A DNA stretch of 64,000 bases from NCBI RefSeq assembly GCF_023278565.1, contig NC_064677.1:7006001-7070000 (forward strand), given 5' to 3'. Source of the stretch: Colletotrichum lupini (taxonomy: Eukaryota > Ascomycota > Sordariomycetes > Glomerellales > Glomerellaceae). The notes below the pieces were generated by a model. It was given only the letters and a program-made list of their open reading frames with translations. It was not told where the DNA came from and did not search any database. Positions 60,007-64,000 of the stretch are shown here, piece by piece; positions within the stretch are counted from its first letter, which is position 1, and each line of letters starts with the position of its first letter. A program made the translations under genes and the position numbers.

Positions 60007-60783
60007 ATGTCGGCCCCGAGAACGAAACGTCTCTTCGCCGGCGCATCAAGCGACCCCTCCCAGCGCCAAATCACCTCCTTCTTCAGCACCCGATCTGGCC
60101 CAGCTCCTCCCCCGGCCGGTCCTTCGCCCAACGTTCAAGAAACCATCCCCTCGGACGTACAATCCAACCTCCTCTCCGTCGGCATGCGCGTCCGCAAGTC
60201 CGTGCCCGAGGGCTACAAGACGGGATCCTACAGCAGCTTCAAGCTGTGGACCGACGCCACGGACCGCCGTACCCCAGTCGTCCGGTCAACCACCACCACC
60301 TCTATCAACCGCCACCGCAGCGCCGCCTCTCAACGTGAACTCCTGCCCTTCTGCGGCATCAACAAGGTCGGAGGCCTCTCCAGCCAGCCGGTCCACCACT
60401 CCAGCGACGAGGACGACTACGAACTCGACGACGGCCGCGTGCCTGGGCTGGACGATATGCCGGGCCTGTGCAGCTCCCAAGAGAGCGTGGAAAGCGTCGA
60501 GAGCACGGCCAGCGACGGACGGAGCAAGAAGCGCTTCTTCGCTCACGACGAGGAGAGCGACGAGCCGGTGCAGATGTGGGCGGATCGCGCGGCGTGGTTG
60601 GAGGGCGAGGTGAGCCCGCGGAGCCTGGCCCCGTCTGGGTGGGCCAACGCTCGTCCGCTGGCTGTCCCGAGGAAGAGCCGTCGTAGTTTGAAGACCAGGC
60701 TGGGGCAGGAGAACGTTGTCGTGGATGATTTCGAGGAAGCGGATTTTCTCGTTACGCCTGACACTGATATGAGCGATGCGTAA
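60007..60783 (+). CDS. putative ribonucleotide reductase inhibitor, Spd1/Dif1-like, with PIP box
   Basis: Single-exon gene, 258 aa, in good start context (CACAACCATGTCG). QRQITSFF at residues 19-26 is an exact PCNA-interacting (PIP) box, Q-x-x-I-x-x-F-F, close to the N-terminus after MSAPRTKRLFAGASS. IPSDVQSNLLSVGMRVRKSV followed by PEGYKTGSY (about 47-75) resembles the conserved block of the fungal RNR-inhibitor family that includes S. pombe Spd1 and yeast Dif1/Sml1 relatives, as far as I can recall. These proteins restrain ribonucleotide reductase and are destroyed in S phase or after DNA damage; PIP-linked destruction uses the CRL4-Cdt2 ligase. The rest is disordered, with acidic Ser patches (SSDEDDYELDD, SSQESVESVES). 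The C-terminus carries a FEEADFLV segment. Assignment of the family is probable, not certain; the PIP box is directly visible. Confidence 0.65.
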   Translation: MSAPRTKRLFAGASSDPSQRQITSFFSTRSGPAPPPAGPSPNVQETIPSDVQSNLLSVGMRVRKSVPEGYKTGSYSSFKLWTDATDRRTPVVRSTTTTSINRHRSAASQRELLPFCGINKVGGLSSQPVHHSSDEDDYELDDGRVPGLDDMPGLCSSQESVESVESTASDGRSKKRFFAHDEESDEPVQMWADRAAWLEGEVSPRSLAPSGWANARPLAVPRKSRRSLKTRLGQENVVVDDFEEADFLVTPDTDMSDA

Positions 60784-61232
60784 AGGAGGCTTCCTCCTTC
60801 TACGCGGATGTTTAGATGGAGATGGAGTTGTTTGTGCTATGATATTGTTTGAGTACCGAGATGGTACGGAGGCGGGCGCCTGGAGTTTTCTTTTAGGTCG
60901 CAGAGATTCACGGAGCGTGTGTCTGTTTCACTTGTACTCGGCAAGAGCTGCTTTGAGGACATTTGTTCAGTAGGGCGCGTGGAGGAACCGTGAGCAAGAG
61001 ACGACAAATCTTGTTCGTGAGTGGTATGAACAGTCGAATTTGTATTACGCCTCTTCAGAGGCTAATGGTCTGCGCCATTGTGTTTTTATTGTATTGGTAT
61101 CATAGGCTAGCACGTTACCCCTGAGCCCTCGCGAGCCAGCAAATTTGAGTCCCTTTTTGATAAGAGTTCCCTCTAGAGCCCTTCTCTATCCGTTGTCCTC
61201 CTATCTTGCTCAAAGTTGATGCGTGAATTTGC
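60784..61232. other. convergent intergenic region
   Basis: 449 bp between two converging genes, expected to hold both 3' untranslated regions. It may instead contain a last exon of the Gemin2-like gene (see that entry): CAG/GTATGT lies exactly before its apparent stop and a possible acceptor lies near 61180. Confidence 0.45.
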
Positions 61233-62933
61233 TTACATACCTGTAAAAGGATCTCTGAACTCGAGCAAATCGCGCTGCCCATAAAACTCACCGGCAACAG
61301 TCAGAATCATGTTAAGCGTAGCCCGCATGTTCATCCGCGCCCGCAGCTGGTCCGAAGCCTCACTATCGCCCTCACCGTCTCGGGCAGCCTCCTCCACGAT
61401 GGGTTCTTCTGATGGTGCCTCGGATGGCGCATCCTCGACGGCCGCCGCAGTGTCTATCTGGGCGAGGAGTCGAGCGCGTGCTTCCTCGAGCGTTTCGGCC
61501 GGCGGCTGCTCGTCTTCCGCAACCTCGCCTTCGTCGATCTCGCCGTCTTCGGAGACGTCCATTGGCTCCGACTTTTGGTCGTCGTCGATTTCTCCGTCCT
61601 CGACTTCGCCGTCGCCAACAGGGTCTTTGGGTATCGCAACATTCTCTTGATGCTTCAACCCCTCGGCCAGGACGCCGAACTTTCCATCCGACGTCTCCGC
61701 CCCAGACGTCTCCCCGCTCCCCTCCCCATCCCTCTCCTCAACCTCCATCTCCCCCAGCGCCTCCTCATCATCAGAACTCTCATCAACAGCATCATTCACC
61801 CCCAAATCCATCCCCTCCCCCTCCAAAGCATCCCTCAACGCAGCCATATCCGCCAAGCTCTGCATCATCAGCACCGCCCGCCTCCCCAGATCCCTCACCC
61901 ACCCGACCTCGACGTGGTTCATCTCCCCGCGCTCCGGTAACCGCGCAAGCAGAGCCCACAGCCACCGGCTCGTGCGCTCCCTCATGTCGCTCCCGCGCCG
62001 GAGGAACGCGCCGCCGCCCAGCAGCACGCGGAGGACGCGCAGCACGCCTTCTTTGTCCATGGAGGCGAGTTGTGCCGGGAGAGGGTCCGCGTCGCGGAGG
62101 CGGTTGGACCAGGTTTTGTAGGTTGCCGATTTGGGCGCGAAGGCGCCGACGCGGAAGTCGTGGGGGGAGCCTGGGTGCAGGGCGGCGACGGCGGAGGCGG
62201 GTGGCGTGGCGTGGAGGAGTCTGCGGAGGCGTTTGAAGCGTGTGAGTATGGCGGCGAAGTAGGCTTCGCGGATGGCGGACTCGGAGTCGGCGCCGGCGTC
62301 TGAGTATTGGTCTTCGGCGTCGTCGATACCTTCGTTGCCGGGCCACTCGCCTTCCTCTGCTTCGTCGTCGTCGTGGGTCGCGTGAGGTTTGCCCCAGTTG
62401 TCGGGTCGTGCTGTGTATGCGCCGTCGGCGTAGTATCCCCTAAAGTCGCCCTCGCCTGTGGTGTAGATGTCGCGATCACCTTCCTCCGCTTCGTAGGCAT
62501 CGTCCACGTCGCCGTCATCGTACTGGAGCTCTTTCGGTAGTTGCGGGCCGATCGGGACCTTTGGTGCCACAAGGAGGTGCGGTATACCGTTTGCTTGTGT
62601 CCTAAAATACTCACCATATCAGCATCAACCCGCGCTACTTCAAAGACCAGTTCAGCACATGGGAATGAAGATAGCCTAGTGAAAAGGGGGCATTTCTTAC
62701 CTCACTGACTTGAGATACGCCATGGCATCTCCATCATCCTCAAAATCCAGCTCCGGATCCACCGGTACCGTCGTCGAGCCCGTGGCAGATGAGAAGACGT
62801 ATTTCTGTCCCCACGTCGGATCGATGTGAGCATTTTGGTGGTCGCGCGCCTTGTTGTTCTTGTTGCGTTTGGACGCGGGCTGCTGCGCGCCTTCGTTGCC
62901 CTCGGAGGCTTCGTAGCTGCGTTTCGAGGCCAT
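61233..62933 (-). CDS. Gemin2/SIP1 family protein (snRNP assembly)
   Basis: Two exons, complement(62701-62933) and complement(61233-62601), with a 99-bp intron (GTAAGA...ATTTTAG) splitting an Arg codon. Product 533 aa. Gemin2 binds Sm proteins and SMN in the complex that loads Sm rings on spliceosomal snRNAs. The splice restores AYLKSVR-TQANGIPHLLVAPK-VPIGPQLP, the diagnostic N-terminal block. Residues about 243-320 hold the core helices (PLPAQLASMDKEGVLRVLRVLL, TSRWLWALLARLPERGEM, VGWVRDLGRRAVLMM). A long acidic insert (about 345-500) separates them from the C-terminal NMRATLNMILTVAGEFYGQRDLLEFRDPF. The gene is longer than animal Gemin2 (about 280 aa) because of acidic low-complexity segments. 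The last codons lie in CAG/GTATGT, a strong splice donor, so a short further exon is possible. The large plus-strand frame over it is antisense. Confidence 0.82.
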
Positions 62934-63910
62934 GCTTGTGGGTATCTTGGAGTTTTCTGCCGCTGGGCCCAGGAGGTGGTCTGGGAAGGGCAAAGAAAAA
63001 GTTGGCGATTCTTGTGCAGTGCTGGCGTTTGCAAGAGGTTGACGGTCCCGGTCGCGAAATTTCCCCCTGGTTGGAGCTTCTGCCTCCCGGCGCTGATCCC
63101 CAACTTTTCAGTGGAGAAATGTCTTTATTTTGTGGGGCTTCGTCGCCGGGCTAAAGCCGCCCGACTAGCTTCGGGACAATGAAGCTTTTTGGTATGTCTT
63201 GAGAGCAACAATCACTATTGTATGCCATGTGTTGACAAGCACCAGATTCCAGGACATAGTATGCTAGCTCCGCTTATGCATTGACGGTAGACTAGAACTA
63301 GGTATCGATAAGAAATGGATTCTGAGGTCTGAAGAGCAATTATTCCTACTTGAATACATGTTTTTGATTTCACGTCATTAAGTGACACACTCGAAAAACA
63401 ATAACAAGTTGGACACCTGCTTGCGAGGGTGAAGTCAATGAAGATAGTCCGCTCATTACCGTGCCAATAGCTATCATGTTCTTGTAGTTTGGATTTCGAA
63501 AAGGCAAGAGAAACAAAAATAGAAGGGTTCAACAAAAGGGCGTATATCTAGAATTTAAAGCGAACAACCGCTCCTTTCAAGACCACCGTTGTCTGGGTCT
63601 ATGACATGCGACTCCCACCCTATGTTATCCAAGCAGGTGTCATAACACACGTAAATTATCAGAGTTGAGGTGGTCAGTCTTGATTTCTCATGAGGTAGCC
63701 TGAATAATACCACACGCATATGAAATCGACGCTCAGCTTTAGGTCTCCCATTCAACCACACGGGTATCAACTGCCTCGCTCCTTCCCATCGCAACAGCTC
63801 TCCTTCCCTGGCCTGAAGTATCTACCTAACGTACTTAAGGGGTCTACTCACCATTCCTGTCACCAGCACAGCAACACCCGTCTAGGTCGGCGAGGTCAGG
63901 CCAAGCTGTG
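62934..63910. other. upstream region of the Gemin2-like gene, nothing else recognised
   Basis: Promoter side of the Gemin2-like gene followed by balanced DNA with only short frames. From about 63200 the sequence is somewhat AT-richer. No repeat or gene identified. Confidence 0.45.
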
Positions 63911-64000
63911 TGCGAGGTGGTCGAGTGGGTAAATAAAGGAATACTCCAATGAAGCTAGAGTCTGGGTTGACTGAGGGGCGCGCTGTTCGATTCCGGGCAG
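63911..64000 (+). tRNA. tRNA-like sequence (Ser/Leu type), partial or pseudogene
   Basis: TGGTCGAGTGGG at 63918-63929 is an exact match to the RNA polymerase III A-box consensus and to the D-arm of Ser/Leu tRNAs. GTTCGATTC at 63985-63993 is an exact B-box core. The 67-base spacing fits a tRNA with a long variable arm or a small intron. The 3' end lies beyond the window. The T stem pairs poorly (CGCTG against CCGGG), so this may be a pseudogene or a tRNA-derived SINE head rather than a working tRNA. ACTC...GAGT around CAATGAA could be the anticodon stem with UGA (Ser). Confidence 0.35.

Noticed and set aside
61412..62346. 274-codon plus-strand and 184-codon minus-strand frames
   Set aside because: Shadows of the GC-rich Gemin2-like coding sequence (Pro/Arg-rich low-complexity translations).
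1..64000. search for CRISPR arrays, operons, secondary-metabolite core genes or viral genomes
   Set aside because: None seen; repeats are LTRs, MITEs and minisatellites, and no polyketide/peptide synthetase or terpene motifs were noticed.

Overview
The window looks like a chromosome segment of a filamentous ascomycete (Pezizomycotina). Genes are single-copy eukaryotic genes with 50-110 bp GT-AG introns and CTAAC/CTGAC-like branch sites. Long AT-rich blocks carry the signature of repeat-induced point mutation (RIP): CpA and TpG nearly absent, TpA in excess, CpG kept, and retroelement reading frames full of TAA/TAG codons. There is no bacterial operon structure, CRISPR array or phage gene.

Region 1 (1-24.03 kb) is almost entirely RIP-degraded transposon sequence. 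It holds an 11-bp-unit minisatellite (1.6-1.8 kb), a decayed gag-bearing LTR element (1987-7006) and an unassigned AT-rich stretch (7.0-12.2 kb). A small GC-richer island (12.25-14.83 kb) contains two different MITE/fold-back elements 21 bp apart, one with an 8-bp and one with a TA target duplication. A 9.19-kb Ty1/copia element (14837-24026) with 182-bp LTRs and a TTTAG target duplication follows; it carries a foreign insert of about 1.7 kb between integrase and reverse transcriptase.

Region 2 (24.03-44.64 kb) is a mosaic. A cysteine-free small secreted protein gene (24587-25054) sits 560 bp from the copia element. A second copia element (26785-33766, minus strand, GTTTT duplication) and a Ty3/gypsy chromovirus (37006-44363, minus strand, GTATG duplication) frame a 3.2-kb island with one probable spliced minus-strand gene and decayed sequence. 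The chromovirus sits inside a host reading frame that stays open across the duplicated target site.

Region 3 (44.6-64.0 kb) is normal euchromatin with conserved housekeeping genes: 2-Cys peroxiredoxin (-), a Ser/Gln/Tyr-rich hypothetical (+), RNA 3'-terminal phosphate cyclase-like protein (+), an LRR protein (-), a phosducin-like CCT cofactor (-), ribosomal protein eS27 (+), a Spd1/Dif1-type ribonucleotide reductase inhibitor candidate with a PIP box (+), and a Gemin2/SIP1 spliceosome-assembly factor (-). A tRNA-like sequence with A and B boxes runs off the right edge. These genes are independent transcription units; no pathway cluster is seen.

The clearest cross-cutting observation is that in all three complete LTR retroelements the outer edge of each LTR is less RIP-mutated than the matching inner edge of its partner, so mutation load falls off at the element/host boundary. 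All splice models were built by eye from frame, splice sites and family similarity; no database search was possible.
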